The position numbers and the translations under genes were made by a program. Shown in pieces: positions 37,745-50,362 of a stretch of DNA of 64,000 nucleotides. Under the pieces are notes generated by a model that did not search any database, was not told the DNA's origin, and worked only from the letters and a program-made list of their open reading frames with translations. The number at the start of each line of letters is the position of its first letter. Within the stretch, counting starts at the first letter, position 1. The DNA is from Loxodes magnus (taxonomy: Eukaryota > Ciliophora > Karyorelictea > Loxodida > Loxodidae), in contig CAMPDV010002069.1 of the NCBI GenBank assembly GCA_946699065.1, forward strand, positions 17,734-81,733. Direction: 5' to 3'.

Positions 37745-40066
37745 ATGCTTTGAGAAGTAATAAGTATTTTTAAAAGTGAATAAACAAAGTAAGAAAAGAA
37801 GATAGAGTTTCAGTTTAAAGGAATTATTATTTGAGAAGTAATAAGTATTTAGAAAAGTGAAGAAGTAAAGTAAGAAAAGAAGATTAAATTTCAGTTTAAC
37901 GGAAGTATGCTTTGAGAAGTAATAATTATTTAGAAAAGTGAAGAAGTAAAGTAAGAAAAGAAGATAGTGTTTCAGTTTTAAGTAGTATGCTTTGAGAAGT
38001 AATAAGTATTTAGAAAAGTGAAGAAGTAAAGTAAGAAAAGAAGATATTGTTTCATTTTTAAGTAGTATGATTTGAGAAGAAATAAGTATTTAGAAAAGTG
38101 AAGAAGTAAAGTAAGAAAAGAAGATTAAATTTTAGTTTAACGGAAGTATGCTTTGAGAAGTAATAAGTATTTAGAAAAGTGAATAAATAAAGTAAGAAAA
38201 GAAGATAAAGTTTCAGTTTAAAGGAATTATTCTTTGAGAAGTAATAAGTATTTGAAAAGTGAAGAAGTAAAGTAAGAAATGAAGATAGAGTTTCAGTTTA
38301 AAGGAAGTATGCTTTGAGAAGTAATAATTATTTACAAAAGTGAAGAAGTAAAGTAAGAAAAGAAGATAGTGTTTCATTTTTAAGTAGTATGATTTGAGAA
38401 GTAATAAGTAGTTAGAAAAGTGTATAAATAAAGTAAGAAAAAGAAGATAGAATTTTAGTTTAACGGAAGTATGCTTTGAGAAGTAATAAGTATTTTGAAA
38501 AGTGAATAAGTAAAGTAATAGAAGAATGTTAAATTTCAGTTTTAAAGGAGTATGCTTTGAGAAGTAATAAGTATTTAGAAAAGTGAAGAAGTAAAGTAAG
38601 AAAAGAAGATTAAATTTCAGTTTAAAGGAATTATTCTTTGAGAAGTAATAAGTATTTAGAAAAGTGAAGAAGTAAAGTAAGAAAAGAAGATAGAGTTTCA
38701 TTTTTAAGTAGTATGCTTTGAGAAGTAATAAGTATTTAGAAAAGTGAAGAAGTAAAGTAAGAAAAGAAGATATTGTTTCATTTTTAAGTAGTATGATTTG
38801 AGAAGAAATAAGTATTTAGAAAAGTGAAGAAGTAAAGTAAGAAAAGAAGATTAAATTTCAGTTTAACGGAAGTATGCTTTGAGAAGTAATAAGTATTTAG
38901 AAAAGTGAATAAATAAAGTAAGAAAAGAAGATAGAGTTTCAGTTTTAAGTAGTATGCTTTGAGAAGTAATAAGTATTTTTAAAAGTGAATAAACAAAGTA
39001 AGAAAAGAAGATAGAGTTTCAGTTTAAAGGAATTATTATTTGAGAAGTAATAAGTATTTAGAAAAGTGAAGAAGTAAAGTAAGAAAAGAAGATTAAATTT
39101 CAGTTTAACGGAAGTATGCTTTGAGAAGTAATAATTATTTAGAAAAGTGAAGAAGTAAAGTAAGAAAAGAAGATAGTGTTTCAGTTTTAAGTAGTATGCT
39201 TTGAGAAGTAATAAGTATTTAGAAAAGTGAAGAAGTAAAGTAAGAAAAGAAGATATTGTTTCATTTTTAAGTAGTATGATTTGAGAAGAAATAAGTATTT
39301 AGAAAAGTGAAGAAGTAAAGTAAGAAAAGAAGATTAAATTTTAGTTTAACGGAAGTATGCTTTGAGAAGTAATAAGTATTTAGAAAAGTGAATAAATAAA
39401 GTAAGAAAAGAAGATAAAGTTTCAGTTTAAAGGAATTATTCTTTGAGAAGTAATAAGTATTTGAAAAGTGAAGAAGTAAAGTAAGAAATGAAGATAGAGT
39501 TTCAGTTTAAAGGAAGTATGCTTTGAGAAGTAATAATTATTTACAAAAGTGAAGAAGTAAAGTAAGAAAAGAAGATAGTGTTTCATTTTTAAGTAGTATG
39601 ATTTGAGAAGTAATAAGTAGTTAGAAAAGTGTATAAATAAAGTAAGAAAAAGAAGATAGAATTTTAGTTTAACGGAAGTATGCTTTGAGAAGTAATAAGT
39701 ATTTTGAAAAGTGAATAAGTAAAGTAATAGAAGAATGTTAAATTTCAGTTTTAAAGGAGTATGCTTTGAGAAGTAATAAGTATTTAGAAAAGTGAAGAAG
39801 TAAAGTAAGAAAAGAAGATTAAATTTCAGTTTAAAGGAATTATTCTTTGAGAAGTAATAAGTATTTAGAAAAGTGAAGAAGTAAAGTAAGAAAAGAAGAT
39901 AGAGTTTCATTTTTAAGTAGTATGCTTTGAGAAGTAATAAGTATTTAGAAAAGTGAAGAAGTAAAGTAAGAAAAGAAGATATTGTTTCATTTTTAAGTAG
40001 TATGATTTGAGAAGAAATAAGTATTTAGAAAAGTGAAGAAGTAAAGTAAGAAAAGAAGATTAAATT
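37745..40066. repeat. 1,209 bp (15-monomer) tandem duplication, nearly perfect
   Basis: 37,781-38,857 and 38,990-40,066 are aligned at +1,209, and I see no difference over about 1,077 bases, including unusual spellings such as GAATAAACAAAG, GTAAGAAATGAAG, TACAAAAG and GAATAAGTAAAG with TAATAGAAG. At the left edge the copies differ (TTTCATTTTAAG versus TTTCAGTTTTAAG). At the right edge AAATTTCAG at 38,858 faces AAATTTTAG at 40,067. This is the cleanest duplication in the window and probably one of the youngest. Confidence 0.9.
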
Positions 40067-43000
40067 TTAGTTTAACGGAAGTATGCTTTGAGAAGTAATA
40101 AGTATTTTGAAAAGTGAATAAGCAAAGTAAGAAAAGAAGATAGAGTTTCAGTTTAACGGAAGTATGCTTTGAGAAGTAATAATTATTTAGAAAAGTGAAG
40201 AAGTAAAGTTAAAAAGAAGATAGAATTTCAGTTTTAAGGAGTATGCTTTGAGAAGTAATAAGTATTTAGAAAAGTAAAGAAGTAAAGTAATAGAAGAATG
40301 TTAAATTTCAGTTTTAAGTAGTATGCTTTGAAGAAGAAATAAGTATTTAGAAAAGTGAAGAAGTAAAGTAAGAAAAGAAGATAGAGTTTTAGTTTTAAGG
40401 GGTATACTTTGAGAAGTAATAAGTATTTTGAAAAGTGAATAAATAAGGTAAGAAAAGAAGATAGAGTTTCAGTTTTAAGTAGTATGCTTTGAGAAGTAAT
40501 AATTATTTAGAAAAGTGAAGAAGTAAAGTAAGAAAAGAAGATAGTGTTTCATTTTTAAGTAGTATGCTTTGAGAAGTAATAAGTATTTAGAAAAGTGAAT
40601 AAATAAAGTAAGAAAAGAAGATAGAGTTTCAGTTTAACGGAAGTATGCTTTGAGAAGTAATAAGTATTTAGAAAAGTAAAGAAGTAAAGTAAGAAAAGAA
40701 GATAGTGTTTCATTTTTAAGTATATATGATTTGAGAAGAAATAAGTATTTAGAAAAGTGAAGAAGTAAAGTAATAAAAGAAGATTAAATTTCAGTTTAAC
40801 GAAAGTATGCTTTGAGAAGTAATAAGTATTTAGAAAAGTGAATAAGCAAAGTAAGAAAAGAAGATAGAGTTTCAGTTTAACGGAAGTATGCTTTGAGAAG
40901 TAATAATTATTTAGAAAAGTGAAGAAGTAAAGTTAAAAAGAAGATAGAATTTCAGTTTTAAGGAGTATGCTTTGAGAAGTAATAAGTATTTAGAAAAGTA
41001 AAGAAGTAAAGTAATAGAAGAATGTTAAATTTCAGTTTTAAGTAGTATGCTTTGAAGAAGAAATAAGTATTTAGAAAAGTGAAGAAGTAAAGTAAAAAAA
41101 GAAGATAGAGTTTCAGTTTTAAGGGGTATACTTTGAGAAGAAATAAGTATTTTGAAAAGTGAATAAGCAAAGTAAGAAAAGAAGATAGAGTTTCAGTTTA
41201 AAGGAATTATTATTTGAGAAGTAATAAGTATTTAGAAAAGTGAAGAAGTAAAGTAAGAAAAGAAGATTAAATTTCAGTTTAACGGAAGTATGCTTTGAGA
41301 AGTAATAATTATTTAGAAAAGTGAAGAAGTAAAGTAAGAAAAGAAGATAGTGTTTCAGTTTTAAGTAGTATGCTTTGAGAAGTAATAAGTATTTAGAAAA
41401 GTGAATAAATAAAGTAAGAAAAGAAGATAGAGTTTCAGTTTAACTGAAGTATGCTTTGAGAAGTAATAAGTATTTAGAAAAGTGAATAAATAAAGTAATA
41501 GAAGAATGTTAAATTTCAGTTTTAAAGGAGTATGCTTTGAGAAGTAATAAGTATTTAGAAAAGTGAAGAAGTAAAGTAATAAAAGAAGATAGAGTTTCAT
41601 TTTTAAGTAGTATGATTTGAGAAGTAATAAGTATTTAGAAAAGTGTATAAATAAAGTAAGAAAAAAAGATAGAGTTTCAGTTTTAAGTAGTATGCTTTGA
41701 GAAGTAATAAGTATTTTTAAAAGTGAATAAGCAAAGTAAGAAAAGAAGATAGAGTTTCAGTTTAAAGGAATTATTATTTGAGAAGTAATAAGTATTTAGA
41801 AAAGTGAAGAAGTAAAGTAAGAAAAGAAGATTAAATTTCAGTTTAACGGAAGTATGCTTTGAGAAGTAATAATTATTTAGAAAAGTGAAGAAGTAAAGTA
41901 AGAAAAGAAGATAGTGTTTCAGTTTTAAGTAGTATGCTTTGAGAAGTAATAAGTATTTAGAAAAGTGAATAAATAAAGTAAGAAAAGAAGATAGATTTTC
42001 AGTTTAACGGAAGTATGCTTTGAGAAGTAATAAGTATTTAGAAAAGTGAATAAATAAAGTAATAGAAGAATGTTAAATTTCAGTTTTAAAGGAGTATGCT
42101 TTGAGAAGTAATAAGTATTTAGAAAAGTGAATAAGCAAAGTAAGAAAAGAAGATAGAGTTTCAGTTTAACGGAAGTATGCTTTGAGAAGTAATAAGTATT
42201 TGAAAAGTGAAGAAGTAAAGTAAGAAAAGAAGATAGTGTTTCATTTTTAAGTAGTATGCTTTGAGAAGTAATAAGTATTTAGAAAAGTGTATAAATAAAG
42301 TAAGAAAAAAAGATAGAGTTTCAGTTTTAAGTAGTATGCTTTGAGAAGTAATAAGTATTTTTAAAAGTGAATAAGTAAAGTAAGAAAAGAAGATAGAGTT
42401 TCATTTTTAAGTAGTATGATTTGAGTAAGTAATAAGTATTTAGAAAAGTGAAGAAGTAAAGTAATAAAAGAAGATTAAATTTCAGTTTAACGAAAGTATG
42501 CTTTGAGAAGTAATAAGTATTTAGAAAAGTGAATAAGCAAAGTAAGAAAAGAAGATAGAGTTTCAGTTTAACGGAAGTATGCTTTGAGAAGTAATAATTA
42601 TTTAGAAAAGTGAAGAAGTAAAGTTAAAAAGAAGATAGAATTTCAGTTTTAAGGAGTATGCTTTGAGAAGTAATAAGTATTTAGAAAAGTAAAGAAGTAA
42701 AGTAATAGAAGAATGTTAAATTTCAGTTTTAAGTAGTATGCTTTGAAGAAGAAATAAGTATTTAGAAAAGTGAAGAAGTAAAGTAAAAATGAAGATAGAG
42801 TTTCAGTTTTAAGGGGTATACTTTGAGAAGTAATAAGTATTTTGAAAAGTGAATAAGCAAAGTAAGAAAAGAAGATAGAGTTTCAGTTTAAAGGAATTAT
42901 TCTTTGAGAAGTAATAATTATTTAGAAAAGTGAAGAAGTAAAGTAGAAAAGAAGATAGTGTTTCATTTTTAAGTAGTATGCTTTGAGAAGTAATAAGTAT

Positions 43001-46000
43001 TTAGAAAAGTGTATAAATAAAGTAAGAAAAAAAGATAGAGTTTCAGTTTTAAGTAGTATGCTTTGAGAAGTAATAAGTATTTTTAAAAGTGAATAAGCAA
43101 AGTAAGAAAAGAAGATAGAGTTTCAGTTTAAAGGAATTATTATTTGAGAAGTAATAAGTATTTAGAAAAGTGAAGAAGTAAAGTAAGAAAAGAAGATTAA
43201 ATTTCAGTTTAACGGAAGTATGCTTTGAGAAGTAATAATTATTTAGAAAAGTGAAGAAGTAAAGTAAGAAAAGAAGATAGTGTTTCAGTTTTAAGTAGTA
43301 TGCTTTGAGAAGTAATAAGTATTTAGAAAAGTAAATAAATAAAGTAAGAAAAGAAGATAGAGTTTCAGTTTAACGGAAGTATGCTTTGAGAAGTAATAAG
43401 TATTTAGAAAAGTGAATAAATAAAGTAATAGAAGAATGTTAAATTTCAGTTTTAAAGGAGTATGCTTTGAGAAGTAATAAGTATTTAGAAAAGTGAAGAA
43501 GTAAAGTAAGAAAAGAAGATAGAGTTTCATTTTTAAGTAGTATACTTTGAGAAGTAATAAGTATTTAGAAAAGTAAAGAAGTGAAGTAATAGAAGAATGT
43601 TAAATTTCAGTTTTAAAGGAGTATGCTTTGAGAAGTAATAAGTATTTAGAAAAGTGAAGAAGTAAAGTAAGAAAAGAAGATAGAGTTTCATTTTTAAGTA
43701 GTATGATTTGAGTAAGTAATAAGTATTTAGAAAAGTAAAGAAGTGAAGTAATAGAAGAATGTTAAATTTCAGTTTAACGGAAGTATGCTTTGAGAAGTAA
43801 TAAGTATTTAGAAAAGTGAAGAAGTAAAGTAAGAAAAGAAGATAGTGTTTCAGTTTTAAGTAGTATGCTTTGAGAAGTAATAAGTATTTAGAAAAGTGAA
43901 TAAATAAAGTAAGAAAAGAAGATAGAGTTTCAGTTTAACGGAAGTATGCTTTGAGAAGTAATAAGTATTTAGAAAAGTAAAGAAGTAAAGTAATAGAAGA
44001 ATGTTAAATTTCAGTTTTAAGTAGTATGCTTTGAAGAAGAAATAAGTATTTAGAAAAGTGAAGAAGTAAAGTAAAAATGAAGATAGAGTTTCAGTTTTAA
44101 GGGGTATACTTTGAGAAGTAATAAGTATTTTGAAAAGTGAATAAGCAAAGTAAGAAAAGAAGATAGAGTTTCAGTTTTAAGTAGTATGCTTTGAGAAGTA
44201 ATAATTATTTAGAAAAGTGAAGAAGTAAAGTAGAAAAGAAGATAGTGTTTCATTTTTAAGTAGTATGCTTTGAGAAGTAATAAGTATTTAGAAAAGTGTA
44301 TAAATAAAGTAAGAAAAAAAGATAGAGTTTCAGTTTTAAGTAGTATGCTTTGAGAAGTAATAAGTATTTTTAAAAGTGAATAAGCAAAGTAAGAAAAGAA
44401 GATAGAGTTTCAGTTTAAAGGAATTATTATTTGAGAAGTAATAAGTATTTAGAAAAGTGAAGAAGTAAAGTAAGAAAAGAAGATTAAATTTCAGTTTAAC
44501 GGAAGTATGCTTTGAGAAGTAATAATTATTTAGAAAAGTGAAGAAGTAAAGTAAGAAAAGAAGATAGTGTTTCAGTTTTAAGTAGTATGCTTTGAGAAGT
44601 AATAAGTATTTAGAAAAGTGAATAAATAAAGTAAGAAAAGAAGATAGAGTTTCAGTTTAACGGAAGTATGCTTTGAGAAGTAATAATTATTTAGAAAAGT
44701 GAAGAAGTAAAGTAATAGAAGAATGTTAAATTTCAGTTTTAAAGGAGTATGCTTTGAGAAGTAATAAGTATTTAGAAAAGTGAAGAAGTAAAGTAAGAAA
44801 AGAAGATAGAGTTTCATTTTTAAGTAGTATACTTTGAGAAGTAATAAGTATTTAGAAAAGTGAAGAAGTGAAGTAATAGAAGAATGTTAAATTTCAGTTT
44901 TAAAGGAGTATGCTTTGAGAAGTAATAAGTATTTAGAAAAGTGAAGAAGTAAAGTAAGAAAAGAAGATAGAGTTTCATTTTTAAGTAGTATGATTTGAGT
45001 AAGTAATAAGTATTTAGAAAAGTAAAGAAGTGAAGTAATAGAAGAATGTTAAATTTCAGTTTAACGGAAGTATGCTTTGAGAAGTAATAAGTATTTAGAA
45101 AAGTGAAGAAGTAAAGTAAGAAAAGAAGATAGTGTTTCAGTTTTAAAGGAGTATGCTTTGAGAAGTAATAAGTATTTAGAAAAGTGAATAAGCAAAGTAA
45201 GAAAAGAAGATAGAGTTTCAGTTTAACGGAAGTATGCTTTGAGAAGTAATAAGTATTTGAAAAGTGAAGAAGTAAAGTAAGAAAAGAAGATAGTGTTTCA
45301 TTTTTAAGTAGTATGCTTTGAGAAGTAATAAGTATTTAGAAAAGTGTATAAATAAAGTAAGAAAAAAAGATAGAGTTTCAGTTTTAAGTAGTATGCTTTG
45401 AGAAGTAATAAGTATTTTTAAAAGTGAATAAGCAAAGTAAGAAAAGAAGATAGAGTTTCAGTTTAAAGGAATTATTATTTGAGAAGTAATAAGTATTTAG
45501 AAAAGTGAAGAAGTAAAGTAAGAAAAGAAGATTAAATTTCAGTTTAACGGAAGTATGCTTTGAGAAGTAATAATTATTTAGAAAAGTGAAGAAGTAAAGT
45601 AAGAAAAGAAGATAGTGTTTCAGTTTTAAGTAGTATGCTTTGAGAAGTAATAAGTATTTAGAAAAGTGAATAAATAAAGTAAGAAAAGAAGATAGATTTT
45701 CAGTTTAACGGAAGTATGCTTTGAGAAGTAATAAGTATTTAGAAAAGTGAATAAATAAAGTAATAGAAGAATGTTAAATTTCAGTTTTAAAGGAGTATGC
45801 TTTGAGAAGTAATAAGTATTTAGAAAAGTGAATAAGCAAAGTAAGAAAAGAAGATAGAGTTTCAGTTTAACGGAAGTATGATTTGAGAAGTAATAAGTAT
45901 TTAGAAAAGTGAATAAATAAAGTAAGAAAAGAAGATAGAGTTTCAGTTTTAATGAGTATGCTTTGAGAAGTAATAAGTATTTAGAAAAGTGTATAAATAA

Positions 46001-46400
46001 AGTAAGAAAAAAAGATAGAGTTTCAGTTTTAAGTAGTATGCTTTGAGAAGTAATAAGTATTTTTAAAAGTGAATAAGCAAAGTAAGAAAAGAAGATAGAG
46101 TTTCAGTTTAAAGGAATTATTATTTGAGAAGTAATAAGTATTTAGAAAAGTGAAGAAGTAAAGTAAGAAAAGAAGATTAAATTTCAGTTTAACGGAAGTA
46201 TGCTTTGAGAAGTAATAATTATTTAGAAAAGTGAAGAAGTAAAGTAAGAAAAGAAGATAGTGTTTCAGTTTTAAGTAGTATGCTTTGAGAAGTAATAAGT
46301 ATTTAGAAAAGTGAATAAATAAAGTAAGAAAAGAAGATAGAGTTTCAGTTTAACGGAAGTATGCTTTGAGAAGTAATAATTATTTAGAAAAGTGAATAAA
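40067..46400. repeat. Local satellite subfamily: GAATGTTAAAT prefixes, GAATAAGCAAAG tails, nested duplications
   Basis: The prefix GAAGAATGTTAAAT recurs near 40295, 41015, 41505, 42067, 42710, 43435, 43590, 43760, 43995, 44720, 44880, 45046 and 45770, and the GAATAAGCAAAG tail is frequent only here. Block steps are +724 (CTTTGAAGAAG at 40326 and 41050), +1,691 (40,740-41,100 to 42,430-42,790), +1,287/1,288 (42,660-43,530 to 43,947-44,817) and 644/645 (GTGTATA at 41643/42287 and 45344/45989). Core variants TTTGAAGAAGAAATAAG and TTTGAGTAAGTAATAAG are also confined to this zone. A lone AAGTATATATGAT insertion is at 40,720. Confidence 0.85.
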
Positions 46401-47689
46401 TAAAGTAAGAAAAGAAGATAGAGTTTCAGTTTAAAGGAATTATTCTTTGAGAAGTAATAAGTATTTGAAAAGTGAATAAATAAAGTAAGAAAAGAAGATA
46501 GAGTTTCAGTTTAAAGGAAGTATGCTTTGAGAAGTAATAATTATTTAGAAAAGTGAAGAAGTAAAGTAAGAAAAGAAGATAGTGTTTCAGATTAAAGGAA
46601 GTATTCTTTGAGAAGTAATAAGTATTTAGAAAAGTGAAGAAGTAAAGTTAAAAAGAAGATAGAGTTTCAGTTTTAAGTAGTATGCTTTGAGAAGTAATAA
46701 GTATTTAGAAAAGTGAATAAGAAAGTAAGAAAAGAAGATAGAGTTTCAGTTTAAAGGAATTATTCTTTGAGAAGTAATAAGTATTTTTAAAAGTGAATAA
46801 GAAAGTAAGAAAAGAAGATAGAATTTCAGTTTAAAGGAAGTATGCTTTGAGAAGAAATAAGTATTTAGAAAAGTGAATAAATAAAGTAAGAAAAGAAGAT
46901 AGAGTTTCAGATTAAAGGAAGTATTCTTTGAGAAGTAATAAGTATTTAGAAAAGTGAAGAAGTAAAGTAAGAAAAGAAGATTAAATTTCAGTTTAACGGA
47001 AGTATGCTTTGAGAAGTAATAAGTATTTAGAAAAGTGAAGAAGTAAAGTTAAAAAGAAGATAGAATTTCAGTTTTAAGGAGTATGCTTTGAGAAGTAATA
47101 AGTATTTAGAAAAGTGAATAAATAAAGTAAGAAAAGAAGATAGAATTTCAGTTTTAAGGAGTATGCTTTGAGAAGTAATAAGTATTTAGAAAAGTTAATA
47201 AATAAAGTAAGAAAAGAAGATTAAATTTCAGTTTAACGGAAGTATGCTTTGAGAAGTAATAAGTATTTAGAAAAGTGAAGAAGTAAAGTTAAAAAGAAGA
47301 TAGAATTTCAGTTTTAAGGAGTATGCTTTGAGAAGTAATAAGTATTTAGAAAAGTGAATAAATAAAGTAAGAAAAGAAGATAGAATTTCAGTTTTAAGGA
47401 GTATGCTTTGAGAAGTAATAAGTATTTAGAAAAGTGAAGAAGTAAAGTAAGAAAAGAAGATTAAATTTCAGTTTTAAGGAAGTATTCTTTGAGAAGTAAT
47501 AATTATTTAGAAAAGTGAAGAAGTAAAGTAAGAAAAGAAGATAGAGTTTCAGTTTAACGGAAGTATGCTTTGAGAAGTAATAATTATTTAGAAAAGTGAA
47601 TAAATAAAGTAAGAAAAGAAGATAGTGTTTCATTTTTAAGTAGTATGCTTTGAGAAGTAATAAGTATTTAGAAAAGTGAATAAATAAAG
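46401..47689. repeat. Ordinary monomers with a 240 bp (three-monomer) tandem duplication
   Basis: 47,041-47,160 is identical to 47,281-47,400, exactly 240 bp apart. The unit is GTTAAAAAG then GATAGAA/TTAAGGAGTATGC, then GAATAAATAAAG with a second GATAGAA/TTAAGGAGTATGC, then GATTAAA/AACGG. From here rightwards the GTTAATAAATAAAG tail reappears, which was otherwise seen in the first 4 kb. Nothing else is present. Confidence 0.8.
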
Positions 47690-50362
47690 TAAGAAAAGAA
47701 GATAGAGTTTCAGTTTAACGGAAGTATGCTTTGAGAAGTAATAATTATTTAGAAAAGTGAATAAATAAAGTAAGAAAAGAAGATAGTGTTTCATTTTTAA
47801 GTAGTATGCTTTGAGAAGTAATAAGTATTTAGAAAAGTGAATAAGTAAAGTAAGAAAATAATATAGAGTTTCAGTTTAACGGAAGTATGCTTTGAGAAGA
47901 AATAAGTATTTAGAAAAGTGAATAAATAAAGTAAGAAAAGAAGATAGAATTTCAGTTTAAAGGAAGTATTCTTAGAGAAGTAATAAGTATTTAGAAAAGT
48001 GAATAAATAAAGTAAGAAAAGAAGATATTGTTTCATTTTTAAGTAGTATGATTTGAGAAGTAATAAGTATTTAGAAAAGTGAATAAATAAAGTAAGAAAA
48101 GAAGATAGAGTTTCAGTTTAAAGGAATTATTCTTTGAGAAGTAATAAGTATTTTTAAAAGTGAATAAGAAAGTAAGAAAAGAAGATTAAATTTCAGTTTA
48201 AAGGAATTATTCTTTGAGAAGTAATAAGTATTTGAAAAGTGAAGAAGTAAAGTTAAAAAGAAGATAGAATTTCAGTTTTAAGGAGTATGCTTTGAGAAGT
48301 AATAAGTATTTAGAAAAGTTAATAAATAAAGTAAGAAAAGAAGATATTGTTTCATTTTTAAGTAGTATGATTTGAGAAGAAATAAGTATTTAGAAAAGTG
48401 AAGAAGTAAAGTAAGAAAAGAAGATTAAATTTCAGTTTAACGGAAGTATGCTTTGAGAAGTAATAAGTATTTAGAAAAGTGAATAAATAAAGTAAGAAAA
48501 GAAGATAGAATTTCAGTTTTAAGGAAGTATTCTTAGAGAAGTAATAAGTATTTAGAAAAGTGAATAAATAAAGTAAGAAAAGAAGATAGAGTTTCAGTTT
48601 AAAGGAATTATTCTTTGAGAAGTAATAAGTATTTTTAAAAGTGAATAAGAAAGTAAGAAAAGAAGATTAAATTTCAGTTTAAAGGAATTATTCTTTGAGA
48701 AGTAATAAGTATTTGAAAAGTGAAGAAGTAAAGTTAAAAAGAAGATAGAATTTCAGTTTTAAGGAGTATGCTTTGAGAAGTAATAAGTATTTAGAAAAGT
48801 TAATAAATAAAGTAAGAAAAGAAGATTAAATTTCAGTTTAACGGAAGTATGCTTTGAGAAGTAATAAGTATTTGAAAAGTGAATAAATAAAGTAAGAAAA
48901 GAAGATAGAGTTTCAGTTTAAAGGAATTATTCTTTGAGAAGTAATAAGTATTTTTAAAAGTGAATAAGAAAGTAAGAAAAGAAGATAGAATTTCAGTTTA
49001 AAGGAAGTATGCTTTGAGAAGAAATAAGTATTTAGAAAAGTGAATAAATAAAGTAAGAAAAGAAGATAGAATTTCAGTTTAAAGGAAGTATTCTTAGAGA
49101 AGTAATAAGTATTTAGAAAAGTGAATAAATAAAGTAAGAAAAGAAGATAGAGTTTCAGTTTAAAGGAATTATTCTTTGAGAAGTAATAAGTATTTTTAAA
49201 AGTGAATAAGAAAGTAAGAAAAGAAGATTAAATTTCAGTTTAAAGGAATTATTCTTTGAGAAGTAATAAGTATTTGAAAAGTGAAGAAGTAAAGTTAAAA
49301 AGAAGATAGAATTTCAGTTTTAAGGAGTATGCTTTGAGAAGTAATAAGTATTTAGAAAAGTTAATAAATAAAGTAAGAAAAGAAGATTAAATTTCAGTTT
49401 AACGGAAGTATGCTTTGAGAAGTAATAAGTATTTGAAAAGTGAATAAATAAAGTAAGAAAAGAAGATAGAGTTTCAGTTTTAAGGAAGTATTCTTAGAGA
49501 AGTAATAAGTATTTAGAAAAGTGAAGAAGTAAAGTTAAAAAGAAGATTAAATTTCAGTTTAACGGAAGTATGCTTTGAGAAGTAATAAGTATTTAGAAAA
49601 GTGAAGAAGTAAAGTAAGAAAAGAAGATATTGTTTCATTTTTAAGTAGTATGATTTGAGAAGAAATAAGTATTTAGAAAAGTGAAGAAGTAAAGTAAGAA
49701 AAGAAGATTAAATTTCAGTTTAACGGAAGTATGCTTTCAGAAGTAATAAGTATTTAGAAAAATGAAGAAATAAAGTAAGAAAAGAAGATAGAGTTTCATT
49801 TTTAAGTAGTATGCTTAGAGAAGAAATAAGTATTTAGAAAAGTGAATAAATAAGTAAGAAAAGAAGATTAAATTTCAGTTTAACGGAATTATTCTTTGAG
49901 AAGAAATAAGTATTTAGAAAAGTGAATAAATAAAGTAAGAAAAGAAGATTAAATTTCAGTTTAACGGAAGTATGCTTTGAGAAGTAATAAGTATTTAGAA
50001 AAGTGAAGAAGTAAAGTAAGAAAAGAAGATATTGTTTCAGTTTAAAGGAATTATTCTTTGAGAAGTAATAAGTATTTAGAAAAGTGAAGAAGTAAAGTAA
50101 GAAAAGAAGATTAAATTTCAGTTTAACGGAAGTATGCTTTGAGAAGTAATAAGTATTTAGAAAAGTTAATAAATAAAGTAAGAAAAGAAGATTAAATTTC
50201 AGTTTAACGGAAGTATGCTTTGAGAAGTAATAAGTATTTGAAAAGTGAATAAATAAAGTAAGAAAAGAAGATAGAGTTTCAGTTTAAAGGAATTATTCTT
50301 TGAGAAGTAATAAGTATTTTTAAAAGTGAATAAGAAAGTAAGAAAAGAAGATTAAATTTCAG
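47690..50362. repeat. ~2.67 kb block repeated at 52670-55343 (+4,980 to +4,982 bp)
   Basis: The monomer order is the same through about 33 units, and the first 1.1 kb shows no difference that I can see. Differences include TATTTGAAAAG at about 48,872 versus TATTTAGAAAAG, TTCTTAGAG near 49,490 versus TTCATTGAG, GTTAAAAAG near 49,533 versus GTAAGAAAAG, GATTTGAG versus GATTTTAG (54,636), and one monomer tail near 49,760. The copies diverge at AACGGAAGTATGC (50,362) versus AAAGGAAGTATTC (55,343). Confidence 0.9.

Noticed and set aside
40716..40735. TATA-box promoter at the AAGTATATATGAT spelling
   Set aside because: It is a small insertion in one monomer head within the array, with no gene nearby.
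15781..46000. Insertion of a foreign element at the GAATGTTAAAT segments
   Set aside because: The segment replaces the normal GAAGATTAAAT prefix at the same place in the unit with no target duplication or terminal repeats, so it is a monomer variant.
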